From assembly GCA_945271295.1 (NCBI GenBank), contig CALYPG010000001.1, forward strand, positions 124,001 through 188,000: a DNA stretch of 64,000 bases. Reading direction: 5' to 3'. Under the pieces are notes generated by a model. It had not been told where the DNA came from and searched no databases. It saw only the letters and a program-made list of their open reading frames with translations. Made by a program: the position numbers and the translations under genes. How positions within the stretch are numbered: position 1 is the first letter of the stretch; every line of letters starts with the position of its first letter. The DNA comes from an uncultured Gilliamella sp. GTDB lineage: Bacteria > Pseudomonadota > Gammaproteobacteria > Enterobacterales > Orbaceae. This document shows, piece by piece, positions 16,174 to 22,399 of this stretch.

Positions 16174-16203
16174 ATATTATGTATCCTGATTTTTAAAGAG
16201 CAA
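16174..16203 (-). promoter_or_regulatory. Leftward early promoter (PL-like)
   Basis: Minus-strand TTGCTC (16198-16203), 18-bp spacer, TAATAT (16174-16179). Transcription would start near 16167 and run through the hairpins, the branched RNA and the terminator into the early genes. Confidence 0.5.
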
Positions 16204-16336
16204 TTGCGTTAAAGAAATTAAATTTCTTATTTGCAATGGATACAGTTTACATAAACGAAATTATCGATGCAAATTTATTTTCCAATTTGCAATCTAATTG
16301 GTTAATATTTGAGCTAAATACGGTTTCTTACCGATG

Positions 16337-16362
16337 TAAAAAAGCCCGCGGGGAAGCGGGCT
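16337..16362 (-). terminator. Repressor gene terminator
   Basis: Stem AGCCCGC/GCGGGCT (16356-16362 and 16343-16349) followed on minus by six T. It separates repressor transcription from the early operon. Confidence 0.85.
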
Positions 16363-16422
16363 GCGAACATGTTTGTAATATTTATGGTGTAGGTACGTTT
16401 TTAGAGGTTACATACCTTGGCG

Positions 16423-17097
16423 TCATCCATATCTATTGAATTTGTGGGTTTGACTGAGCAAAACTTTACCTTGTATAAAAAACTGGTCCATTTCACCGTC
16501 GGATATCTCCCATTGTGAATAGTGTTTATTATCTGAAATTACTAACAGCCTATCCTTAACCCTTTGTAATCGCTTTACAAAGAGAGTATCACCGTAAACA
16601 AAAATATAAATACCGTCACCATCGTAGTAACTTTTTGATACATCAACAAAAACTAGATCGCCGGCTTCGATGGTTCCGGACATGCTATCCCCCCTTACCG
16701 TTAAGATCTTAACGTTATTAGCTGGTAAACTCCCGAAAATTTGATGTGCCCTCTCATTACTGTATTCTATCGCGCGTACTGAATCTATGGATTCGGTATC
16801 AACAAGGGTGCCCGCTCCGGCACTAACTTGAACATTTAACACCTCCACTAAAAACCCTTTAACCTGGTTTGGCGTGGGTTCTTTATCCGTTTTTATATCT
16901 CCTGTAGATGTTATTGTAAACTCGCTGATATCAAGATTTTTTAACACCTCGATCATCTCTATTGCTGGGGGTACCCTGGTTCCTGAGATCCAATGTGATA
17001 CCGTGCTGGCTGGTTTTTTAATTAATGTGCTTAGCTCCACTTGGTTTATTTCCCTTTTGTTCATTTCTATTTTTAGTAAGTTGCTCCAGGCTTTCAT
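16423..17097 (-). CDS. CI-like phage repressor with S24 autoprotease domain
   Basis: 224 residues from the ATG at 17097, preceded by SD AAGGGGGG; an upstream frame to 17139 lacks a ribosome site. N-terminal helix-turn-helix (NQVELSTLIKKPASTVSHWI, ~20-40), then a linker with the Ala-Gly cleavage site context VSAGAGT (~95), then the LexA/CI peptidase with Ser in VRGDSMSG and catalytic Lys in GDTLFVKRLQR. It should maintain lysogeny and self-cleave with RecA during the SOS response. It faces the mini-HTH gene across an operator region. Confidence 0.93.
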   Translation of the reverse strand: MKAWSNLLKIEMNKREINQVELSTLIKKPASTVSHWISGTRVPPAIEMIEVLKNLDISEFTITSTGDIKTDKEPTPNQVKGFLVEVLNVQVSAGAGTLVDTESIDSVRAIEYSNERAHQIFGSLPANNVKILTVRGDSMSGTIEAGDLVFVDVSKSYYDGDGIYIFVYGDTLFVKRLQRVKDRLLVISDNKHYSQWEISDGEMDQFFIQGKVLLSQTHKFNRYG

Positions 17098-17166
17098 GTT
17101 ATCCCCCCTTATATAACAGTCACTTAATACTATCATCACTTGTAAAATATCTAAAAAAAGCTAAGG

Positions 17167-17244
17167 TTTCGTTTTTGCGGTTGTTATTTTCTATTTTTAA
17201 TATTAAAATTGCAAAAACGAAATTTTAAAGAGGACAAAAACGAA
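17167..17244. promoter_or_regulatory. Repressor operators between the divergent genes
   Basis: TTTCGTTTTTGC (17167-17178) and its exact inverse GCAAAAACGAAA (17211-17222) are 32 bp apart; a third copy ACAAAAACGAA (17234-17244) runs into the start codon of the mini-HTH gene. Three copies of one element in a repressor/cro-type intergenic region are best read as operators. Confidence 0.65.
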
Positions 17245-17441
17245 TGAAAAACCCGCAGGAAATTATTAGAATATTAATAGGGTTAGGCTTCACTCAGCGT
17301 GAAATTTCCGAGCATACGCAAGTACCTGCATCAACAATATGCAAAATACTAAAGGGTGATCAAAACCCACGATGGCAAACTGCCGCCGCTTTACAGTCTT
17401 TTCTAGATACCGTTAAACAATTTGATGACGAGAATATTTAA
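17244..17441 (+). CDS. Mini helix-turn-helix protein (Cro position)
   Basis: 65 residues. GFTQREISEHTQVPASTICKIL is a clear helix-turn-helix; the tail is short. It is the first rightward gene opposite the repressor, with an operator over its start, so it occupies the Cro position. It resembles in length and layout the products at 19870 and 22400. SD AGAGGA lies 8-13 bp upstream. Function as an early repressor or activator is inferred. Confidence 0.75.
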   Translation: MKNPQEIIRILIGLGFTQREISEHTQVPASTICKILKGDQNPRWQTAAALQSFLDTVKQFDDENI

Positions 17442-17442
17442 T

Positions 17443-19596
17443 ATGAAAATATATGGAGCATCTCCGTGTGATTGGTTACATTTTGATTTAGCGCTAGGGT
17501 TGACTGAAGATCTGTTACCTGTGGTATCAAATCCTAATGCGGTTATTTCAGATAATAGTACATTAAAATCACTAGGTAAAACACCATCGCGTTATAACCG
17601 GGAGGGTAAAGCGGTGGGTTTTCCGAGTTGGACTAATCACATCACAAACTCAAAGCAAATAGAAACTTGGTCAAAGAATCCCGATTACGGCATTTGTATT
17701 CAGACGCGGAATATACGCGCAATTGATGTTGATGTGTCCGATCCGGGGTTAGCTAGTAATATAAAGAGTTTTATAATTTCTCATACCGGGATAGATTTTC
17801 CATGTAGGTTTCGCGCTGACAGTAGCAAATTTTTATTAATGTTCTGTATGCCCGGTGAATTTTATAAGCAAATTATCTGCCTCGAGACTCATGGAATTGT
17901 CGAATTTTTAGCAAACGGGCAACAATTTGTTGCTGCAGGTACGCATCCGAGCGGGGGTCGTTATCAATGGGAAAATGCTTTACCGTACAGGGTTCCTACG
18001 CTATCAATAGAAATTTTTAATAAGGTATGGGAGGGTATATCCAAAAACTTTAACGGTAAAATAATTAGTTCTCGAGTAAATAGAAATAGAGATATTACTA
18101 AAAATCAAGGTATTGCAGAAGACGAAATTACTAAATACTTAGATGAAAACTGGAATGTATTAAGCATCGGTGATGTAGGTGAGCGTTATATTGAATGCCC
18201 TTTCGCCGAAACCCACACCACCGAATCAAACGAAACCGCGACCGCGTATTTCCCTGCTGGGACTGGTGGGTTTAGCCAGGGCCATTTTAGATGCTTACAC
18301 GCGCATTGCATGGATAAAGACGACGGGGATTATTTAAACGCTATCGGCTATCGCTCCCAAGACTTTGATGTTATCCCGGTACCTGAGGGGGAAAAGCCCC
18401 TACCAGCTTTTAAACGAGATAAAAACGGCAAGATAGAATCAACCATTAATAATGTTTATCTTGCCGTACAGCGCGCCGATATTTGTCAAATTAATATTAA
18501 GTTTGATCAGTTCCGCGATGAAATCATGTTTACTCCGTTGGGTAGCGACCAATGGCAAACGTTCACCGATGCGGATTATTCACGACTACGTATAGGGTTA
18601 GAAAAAGGGGGGTTTAAACCAATTGGGCGCGAACTAATACGCGATATCGTTTTACTCGTTGCTGATGAAAGCCCTTTCGATTCTGCTACAGAATGGCTAT
18701 CACGCTTAAAGTGGGATGGTGTACCGCGTATCAAAACGTTTTTATCTGATTATTTTAATGCGGATGCAAACGAATATACCGAAGCGGTATCGCAATACTT
18801 GTGGACTGCGCTTGCCGGCCGCGTTCTGGAACCCGGGATCAAGGCGGATATGGTACCAATTTTAGTTGGTGAGCAGGGTTGCGGTAAATCAACCGGGGTG
18901 GCGGCCATATCGCCAAGCCCGGATTATTTCTGTGAAGTCTCGTTTGCTGAAAAGGATGATGATTTGGCCAGAAAGATGCGGGGGCGTTTGGTGGGCGAAA
19001 TAGGGGAGTTACGCGGGTTGCATTCTAAAGAATTGGAAACCATCAAGGCCTTTATTACTCGCACACATGAAAACTGGATCCCTAAGTATAGAGAGTTTGC
19101 GACCCAATTCCCTAGGCGTTTAGTTTTCGTTGGTACCACAAATCAAGATGAATTTTTATCAGATGATACGGGCAATCGTCGTTTCTTACCCGTGCGGGTG
19201 AGTAACGTTAATGTAAAAGGCGTCAAAGCTAATCGTGATCAGCTATGGGCGGAAGCCAAGCAAGCATTTGCTGATAGTGGTATTCAGTTCAGCGCGGCGG
19301 AGCGTTTAGCGGCAAGCGAACACGATCAATATATGATTAAAGACGTTTGGCAAGAAACGGTTAGCAGATGGCTAAATGAGCCGGATATAACAACCGGTGA
19401 AAAGCCAATTGATAAAAATTATCTAACAGCTAGCGAGGTGTTGAGGTGGGCTATCGGGCTTGACCTAAAAAATATAGGTCGCCGTGAGGAAATAAGGATC
19501 AGTAAAAATTTACAAGAATTGGGGTATAAAAAAACCGTAACAAAAGTGGAAGGGAAAAGTTTAAGGGTGTTTGCGAAGTGTAGAAATCTACACTAA
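17443..19596 (+). CDS. Primase-helicase: Prim-Pol-like N-terminus fused to VapE-type ATPase
   Basis: 717 residues from ATG 17443, one base after the mini-HTH stop. The N-terminal ~230 residues look like a bifunctional primase-polymerase domain (IRAIDVDVSDPGLA, GTHPSGGRYQW), followed by a Cys/His-rich segment (ECPFAE, FRCLHAHC) and the virulence-associated E helicase domain with Walker A VGEQGCGKSTG (~470) and Walker B-like LVGEIGELR, then FVGTTN sensor and RRFLPV arginine finger region. It should prime and unwind phage DNA. The gene end carries the first iterons. Confidence 0.92.
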   Translation: MKIYGASPCDWLHFDLALGLTEDLLPVVSNPNAVISDNSTLKSLGKTPSRYNREGKAVGFPSWTNHITNSKQIETWSKNPDYGICIQTRNIRAIDVDVSDPGLASNIKSFIISHTGIDFPCRFRADSSKFLLMFCMPGEFYKQIICLETHGIVEFLANGQQFVAAGTHPSGGRYQWENALPYRVPTLSIEIFNKVWEGISKNFNGKIISSRVNRNRDITKNQGIAEDEITKYLDENWNVLSIGDVGERYIECPFAETHTTESNETATAYFPAGTGGFSQGHFRCLHAHCMDKDDGDYLNAIGYRSQDFDVIPVPEGEKPLPAFKRDKNGKIESTINNVYLAVQRADICQINIKFDQFRDEIMFTPLGSDQWQTFTDADYSRLRIGLEKGGFKPIGRELIRDIVLLVADESPFDSATEWLSRLKWDGVPRIKTFLSDYFNADANEYTEAVSQYLWTALAGRVLEPGIKADMVPILVGEQGCGKSTGVAAISPSPDYFCEVSFAEKDDDLARKMRGRLVGEIGELRGLHSKELETIKAFITRTHENWIPKYREFATQFPRRLVFVGTTNQDEFLSDDTGNRRFLPVRVSNVNVKGVKANRDQLWAEAKQAFADSGIQFSAAERLAASEHDQYMIKDVWQETVSRWLNEPDITTGEKPIDKNYLTASEVLRWAIGLDLKNIGRREEIRISKNLQELGYKKTVTKVEGKSLRVFAKCRNLH

Positions 19597-19820
19597 TTTA
19601 TACTACTAGTGTAGAAATTTAGTTAAGTGCGCGAAAGGCTTTCTACACTTTCTACACTTTCTACACTAGTTATATAAATGGACACCTACAAACGACATAT
19701 ATAGTGCCTTAAAAGTATATATAGGAGAAGAACGGTAGAAAGTGTAGAAAGTTGGAGGGGGCACCCTTTAAAAATCCTTTATCAATAAGGGTTAGCCAAC
19801 GGTTATAAGCTTTCTACACT
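19577..19820. repeat. Iteron cluster, candidate prophage replication origin
   Basis: The 9-mer TTCTACACT occurs in tandem at 19641-19649, 19650-19658 and 19659-19667 and again at 19812-19820; the inverse AGTGTAGAA occurs at 19577-19585, 19608-19616 and 19741-19749; an 8/9 match at 19587-19595 makes a palindrome with the first. The tract is otherwise non-coding and AT-rich, directly after the primase-helicase gene. Iteron-type initiator or helicase loading is the likely role; binding by the small HTH proteins is the alternative. Confidence 0.65.
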
Positions 19821-19836
19821 TCTATTAAAATTATAT

Positions 19837-19858
19837 GACTTGCAAAAATTTGCAAGTC
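19837..19858. promoter_or_regulatory. 22-bp palindrome upstream of the second mini-HTH gene
   Basis: GACTTGCAAA and TTTGCAAGTC separated by AA, a perfect inverted repeat 11 bp before the ATG at 19870. It likely binds a dimeric helix-turn-helix protein, perhaps the adjacent gene product. Confidence 0.6.
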
Positions 19859-19869
19859 GAGGATGAAAG

Positions 19870-20049
19870 ATGCAAAAAATAGATTGGTTTACGATTATTA
19901 GCGATTTAAAAAAAGCCGGAATTTCCGGGCGGGAGATAGCCAGACGGCTAAACGTCAGCGTGTCAACCGTTGTTATGTGGAAAAACGGATCATCACCAAG
20001 TTACGAAAAAGGGGTTAAGTTGATGCAAATGTGGGAGAGCGTAAAGTAA
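19870..20049 (+). CDS. Mini helix-turn-helix protein
   Basis: 59 residues: MQKIDWFTIISDLKKAGISG, then REIARRLNVSVSTVVMWKNG (helix-turn-helix), then SPSYEKGVKLMQMWESVK. The layout IDW, two helices, and a Tyr-x-x-Gly-x-x-Leu-x-x-Trp end matches the 22400 product. SD GAGG precedes the start and a perfect palindrome sits just upstream. The stop codon abuts a strong terminator, so it is a monocistronic regulatory gene. Target unknown; the palindrome or iterons are candidates. Confidence 0.75.
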   Translation: MQKIDWFTIISDLKKAGISGREIARRLNVSVSTVVMWKNGSSPSYEKGVKLMQMWESVK

Positions 20050-20075
20050 AAAGCCCAGCTAATAGTTGGGCTTTT
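20049..20075. terminator. Bidirectional terminator
   Basis: 12-bp stem AAAAGCCCAGCT/AGTTGGGCTTTT with loop AAT and one wobble pair; T runs on both strands. It ends the mini-HTH gene from the left and the hairpin-array RNA from the right. Confidence 0.9.
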
Positions 20076-20309
20076 CCACTTATTCAGCGGTTTTTATCCT
20101 AAAAGGAACAGAATTAAATATTTCTAAACAACCTATTCGGTTGTAAGGTTTTAAAATAAAGACAAAATTTAATGTTTCTAAACTACTTATTCAGTAGTAA
20201 TTTTTTAAAAAGAAACTAAATTTCATATTTCTAAACAACCTATTCGGTTGTAAGTTTTCAAACTATCTAAAATAATTAGATTTTCTAAACCGCTTATTCA
20301 GCGGTAGCT
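20068..20309 (-). ncRNA. Array of five type I-F CRISPR-repeat-like hairpins, candidate RNA anti-CRISPR
   Basis: Read on the minus strand, five 28-nt units begin at 20309, 20255, 20202, 20148 and 20095, a 54/53/54/53-nt period. Each has a 5-bp stem at positions 6-10/16-20 and the invariant loop GAATA at 11-15; units 1-4 end in TTTAGAAA. Stems are CCGCT/AGCGG, CAACC/GGTTG, CTACT/AGTAG, CAACC/GGTTG and CCGCT/AGTGG (one G-U pair), so they covary. The C6-G20 pair, G11 and A15 are constant, as in type I-F repeats recognised by Cas6f/Csy4 (stem CTGCC/GGCAG, loop GTATA, tail CTAAGAAA or CTTAGAAA). The 25/26-nt interspaces are AT-rich and resemble one another, unlike acquired spacers. Unit 5 lost its tag. 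No cas genes are present. The structure is certain; the anti-CRISPR role is inference. Confidence 0.7.
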
Positions 20310-20311
20310 TT

Positions 20312-20340
20312 AATTTATGCTTTTTCTTATATGTTGTCAA
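20312..20340 (-). promoter_or_regulatory. Promoter of the hairpin-array RNA
   Basis: Consensus -35 TTGACA (20335-20340, overlapping the stop codon of the upstream gene), 17-bp spacer, -10 TAAATT (20312-20317). The start would fall near 20305, at the first hairpin stem. With the terminator at 20049-20075 this defines an independent transcript of about 255 nt. Confidence 0.55.
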
Positions 20341-20684
20341 TTAAAATTGAATATATCTATACCCGCTTCTGACATTTCATTTCTATAATCAAAAAACATA
20401 GCTATTACATCTTCTATAAAATCATCTTCAAAGTCAAAAACTTTAACCCCCTTTGATTGTTGTATCCTAATATAACCAAGCAAACCTCGAACAAATCCAG
20501 CGAAAACCTGATCGGGCATAATCTCGTAACCCGAACTTTCGGGATTTATTTTAGACCAGCGCCCAATTTTATTTTTATTTACGTTCGGGTACCCCCCGAT
20601 TGCCAGTATATGACTTGTTACCTCAGATTTTTTGCTTAATCCAGTTAATTGTAGAAATCTATTAAATATAAAATTAGTATTCAT
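20337..20684 (-). CDS. Unknown accessory protein with degenerate HTH-like start
   Basis: 115 residues. The N-terminus (FLQLTGLSKKSEVTSHILAI, then KIGRWSKIN) resembles the helix-turn-helix of CI-like regulators; the C-terminal half is acidic (FDFEDDFIEDVIAMFFDY). Its ATG lies inside the end of the upstream gene, so it is cotranslated as the last gene of the Aca2-like operon. I do not recognise a family. Candidates: a second regulator, or an anti-CRISPR or other counter-defence protein, both inferred from location only. Confidence 0.65.
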   Translation of the reverse strand: MNTNFIFNRFLQLTGLSKKSEVTSHILAIGGYPNVNKNKIGRWSKINPESSGYEIMPDQVFAGFVRGLLGYIRIQQSKGVKVFDFEDDFIEDVIAMFFDYRNEMSEAGIDIFNFN

Positions 20685-21018
20685 TTGTTAACCACGCTTT
20701 TAAGCATGTAGCATCACGAGCTACACCGCGACTGGAAACATTAAAAGTGCCCACATACACACGGGAGTTATCAATATATTCAAACACTTGAAAAATAGTA
20801 ACAGATTTACCCTTAAGTTTGGCGGTTTCTTTTGCCTCAATTGAATATTCTTTTTCAGCTTTTAAATCTTCATTTGTTCTTTCAAAAGCTACAGAATGTT
20901 TATGCCACCCAAAATCACCTAAAGCGCCTGGTTTAAGATGATAGGTTGTTACAAGATTACCTTTTTTTCCGTTTAAGATAACTGCTTTTTTCTCACTGCG
21001 AAAAGTTTCATTTTCCAT
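20674..21018 (-). CDS. Unknown small protein, anti-CRISPR candidate
   Basis: 114 residues, not recognised. Beta-rich by pattern (GNLVTTYHLKPG, SVTIFQVFEYI, RVYVGTFNVSS) with a central charged helix (TNEDLKAEKEYSIEAKE). The end DATCLKAWL resembles the end QDCLQKWL of the 21647 product, so the two may be distant paralogues. It is directly downstream of the Aca2-like gene (9-bp gap, SD AGGA) in the same transcript. Anti-CRISPR is a guilt-by-association proposal. Confidence 0.65.
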   Translation of the reverse strand: MENETFRSEKKAVILNGKKGNLVTTYHLKPGALGDFGWHKHSVAFERTNEDLKAEKEYSIEAKETAKLKGKSVTIFQVFEYIDNSRVYVGTFNVSSRGVARDATCLKAWLTNEY

Positions 21019-21027
21019 TTTTATATC

Positions 21028-21375
21028 CTATGCTATTAGTATTTTAATTCGACCTTTGATATATAGTTCATATATAACAGATACCTGTATCTTAAATTCT
21101 ATCGGGTCGGTTTCTTGTAATTCGTACGGTATCTTTATTTCTTTAGTCCCGCGGTCGAGATGATAAGCTAATATCTCAGCGCGGCGTTTTTTAACGTTTT
21201 CAACATTTTGTTCGATACCCTCCGGGATATTAAACTCCCCTTTTTCCCAACGTTGCCAGCTCCGGCGGTTCACACCGTTAGGGTGTTCTTCATCTGCTGC
21301 AAGAAGCCTTGCGGCTTCTGCGTCTATGTCTAAGTTTAAAAAATTTCTTATTGCAATCAATTCTTCATTATTCAT
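21028..21375 (-). CDS. Aca2/YdiL-like helix-turn-helix regulator
   Basis: 115 residues. The pattern EELIAIRNFLNLDIDAEAA, then RRSWQRWEKGEFNIPEGIEQ, and a C-terminal FKIQVSVIYELYIKG segment matches the YdiL (DUF1870) family that includes Aca2, the anti-CRISPR-associated autorepressor (~116 residues). An extra ~8 residues (ADEEHPNG) sit between the two halves of the helix-turn-helix. Aca2 binds promoter inverted repeats and is also known to bind hairpins in its mRNA. Here two inverted repeats lie in the leaders at 21579 and 22015. It overlaps the J-like gene by 8 bp. Family call is from remembered sequence patterns, not a search. Confidence 0.72.
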   Translation of the reverse strand: MNNEELIAIRNFLNLDIDAEAARLLAADEEHPNGVNRRSWQRWEKGEFNIPEGIEQNVENVKKRRAEILAYHLDRGTKEIKIPYELQETDPIEFKIQVSVIYELYIKGRIKILIA

Positions 21376-21553
21376 TTAAAATCCTCAAAAGTTTAACGAT
21401 CATCTCTCGATCTATTTTAACCGAAAAGGTATAAAGGTTTTGGTTAAAAAGGTGAAATCTTAAAGATGCTGTTTTATAAGCTTTTTTGATTTCTGTTTGT
21501 GTAGCACTAGATTGTGATATGTTTAATACGTTGAATGCTTCGTTGACGTTCAT
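21368..21553 (-). CDS. Truncated J-domain-like protein lacking HPD
   Basis: 61 residues. NEAFNVLNISQSSATQTEIKKAYKTASLRFH follows helices I and II of a DnaJ J-domain, but the invariant HPD is replaced by HLF, and the end (REMIVKLLRILNE) looks like a distorted helix III-IV. Without HPD it should not stimulate DnaK ATPase. It is first after promoter 21609-21637 and overlaps the Aca2-like gene. It may be a decayed J-domain, a frameshifted copy, or a decoy that binds DnaK unproductively. Confidence 0.6.
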   Translation of the reverse strand: MNVNEAFNVLNISQSSATQTEIKKAYKTASLRFHLFNQNLYTFSVKIDREMIVKLLRILNE

Positions 21554-21578
21554 AGTTTAGCCCTCTTGTTTGACTGTA

Positions 21579-21637
21579 ACCGCGGACCTTTCCGCGGTAT
21601 GTAAGTTTATTATGCCCCATAATGAGACGTTAGTCAA
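21579..21637 (-). promoter_or_regulatory. Promoter A with leader inverted repeat
   Basis: TTGACT (21632-21637), 17-bp spacer, CATAAT (21609-21614). About four bases after the expected start is a perfect inverted repeat ACCGCGGA-AAGG-TCCGCGGT (21579-21598), which would form an 8-bp hairpin in mRNA and a 20-bp operator in DNA. Same layout as promoter B. Confidence 0.75.
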
Positions 21638-21646
21638 TAGTTATTT

Positions 21647-21991
21647 CTAAAAGTTTTTGTTAACATTTTTATCTAACCATTTTTGTAAACAATCTTGTAT
21701 TTCTTCGATCGGATAATGATGATCTCTAACACACGCGACTGTCTTATCTTTTAACTTGAACAAGCGTTTGATGCGAAACATTTCATTAGTTTCAATGTGT
21801 GTATCAACGCGCTCTACGCACCATTTTTCGCTGAAAGTATTAATACGAACCCACTCCAAAAACTCACCGACCCCCCGGCTTGTTTTAATAATGAATTTAA
21901 TCGCGCCACAATTTTGATAGTCGCTAAACTCTGTTTCAAATTCTTTTACATGCATTTCAAAGCTGTTCATAAATTGATTTGTTACTTTCAT
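21647..21991 (-). CDS. Unknown small protein, anti-CRISPR candidate
   Basis: 114 residues, not recognised. N-terminal helical segment (NSFEMHVKEFETEFSDY), a central aromatic and acidic stretch (GVGEFLEWVRINTFSEKW), and the end EIQDCLQKWLDKN. It has its own strong promoter (22048-22076), nearly duplicated from that of the Aca2-like operon, including the leader inverted repeat, so both units should be under the same regulator. Counter-defence function is inferred only from this shared control. Confidence 0.65.
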   Translation of the reverse strand: MKVTNQFMNSFEMHVKEFETEFSDYQNCGAIKFIIKTSRGVGEFLEWVRINTFSEKWCVERVDTHIETNEMFRIKRLFKLKDKTVACVRDHHYPIEEIQDCLQKWLDKNVNKNF

Positions 21992-22014
21992 TTTTAAGTC
22001 CTCATTTTGACGTT

Positions 22015-22076
22015 AATCGCGAACCTTTTCCGCGATTTGTTGAGATCATTATGTCACATCACGGGACGTGTGTCAA
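22015..22076 (-). promoter_or_regulatory. Promoter B with leader inverted repeat
   Basis: TTGACA (22071-22076), 17-bp spacer, CATAAT (22048-22053). An inverted repeat AATCGCG/CGCGATT (22031-22037 and 22015-22021) with a GAAAAGGTT loop starts about five bases into the transcript. Arm bases differ from promoter A while complementarity is kept. Confidence 0.75.
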
Positions 22077-22399
22077 TATCTATTTTTAACATTTTGTGCT
22101 GTTATATTTTATTATTCATGTAGATGATACAATTTAACTCTCTTTTATCTCGCGCGTGCGCGCGTTTACGCTATGAATGCATATTATTAAAAGTTAATTG
22201 AGTTTGCTTATTTTTTAACCTTAAATTGCGGTATTAATACAGTATTTAATAAAATAGCTAATCGCATCTTGTTGATTTATATTTACATTTATTCTAAGTT
22301 AAATTCTTTATAGAAACTTCAATCATCAAATGATCGGGATTGTGAACACGTGTTCATGCTATAAACGACGTGCATTTTTTTACAAAAAAAATATAGGTT
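22077..22399 (+). promoter_or_regulatory. Non-coding region before the late operon
   Basis: No gene seen. It holds CGCGCGTGCGCGCG at 22151-22164, unusual in this AT-rich DNA and alternating purine-pyrimidine, a small inverted repeat ATCAT/ATGAT at 22322-22334, and a perfect 14-bp palindrome TGAACACGTGTTCA at 22343-22356, followed by TATAAA (-10-like, 22360-22365). The palindrome is probably an operator at the late promoter. Confidence 0.45.

Noticed and set aside
16236-16439. 67-codon plus-strand ORF
   Set aside because: Runs through the repressor terminator and into the repressor gene end; no ribosome site and no family resemblance.
20068-20309. Reading the hairpin array as a genuine phage-borne CRISPR array
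   Set aside because: Repeats differ from each other in their stems, interspaces are only 25/26 nt instead of 32 and resemble one another, and no cas gene is present. Tandem duplication of one RNA unit fits better.
20068-20309. Reading the array as a type III toxin-antitoxin RNA (ToxI-like)
   Set aside because: ToxI repeats precede the toxin gene on the same strand; here the array follows a 115-residue gene with no ToxN-like features, and has its own promoter and terminator.
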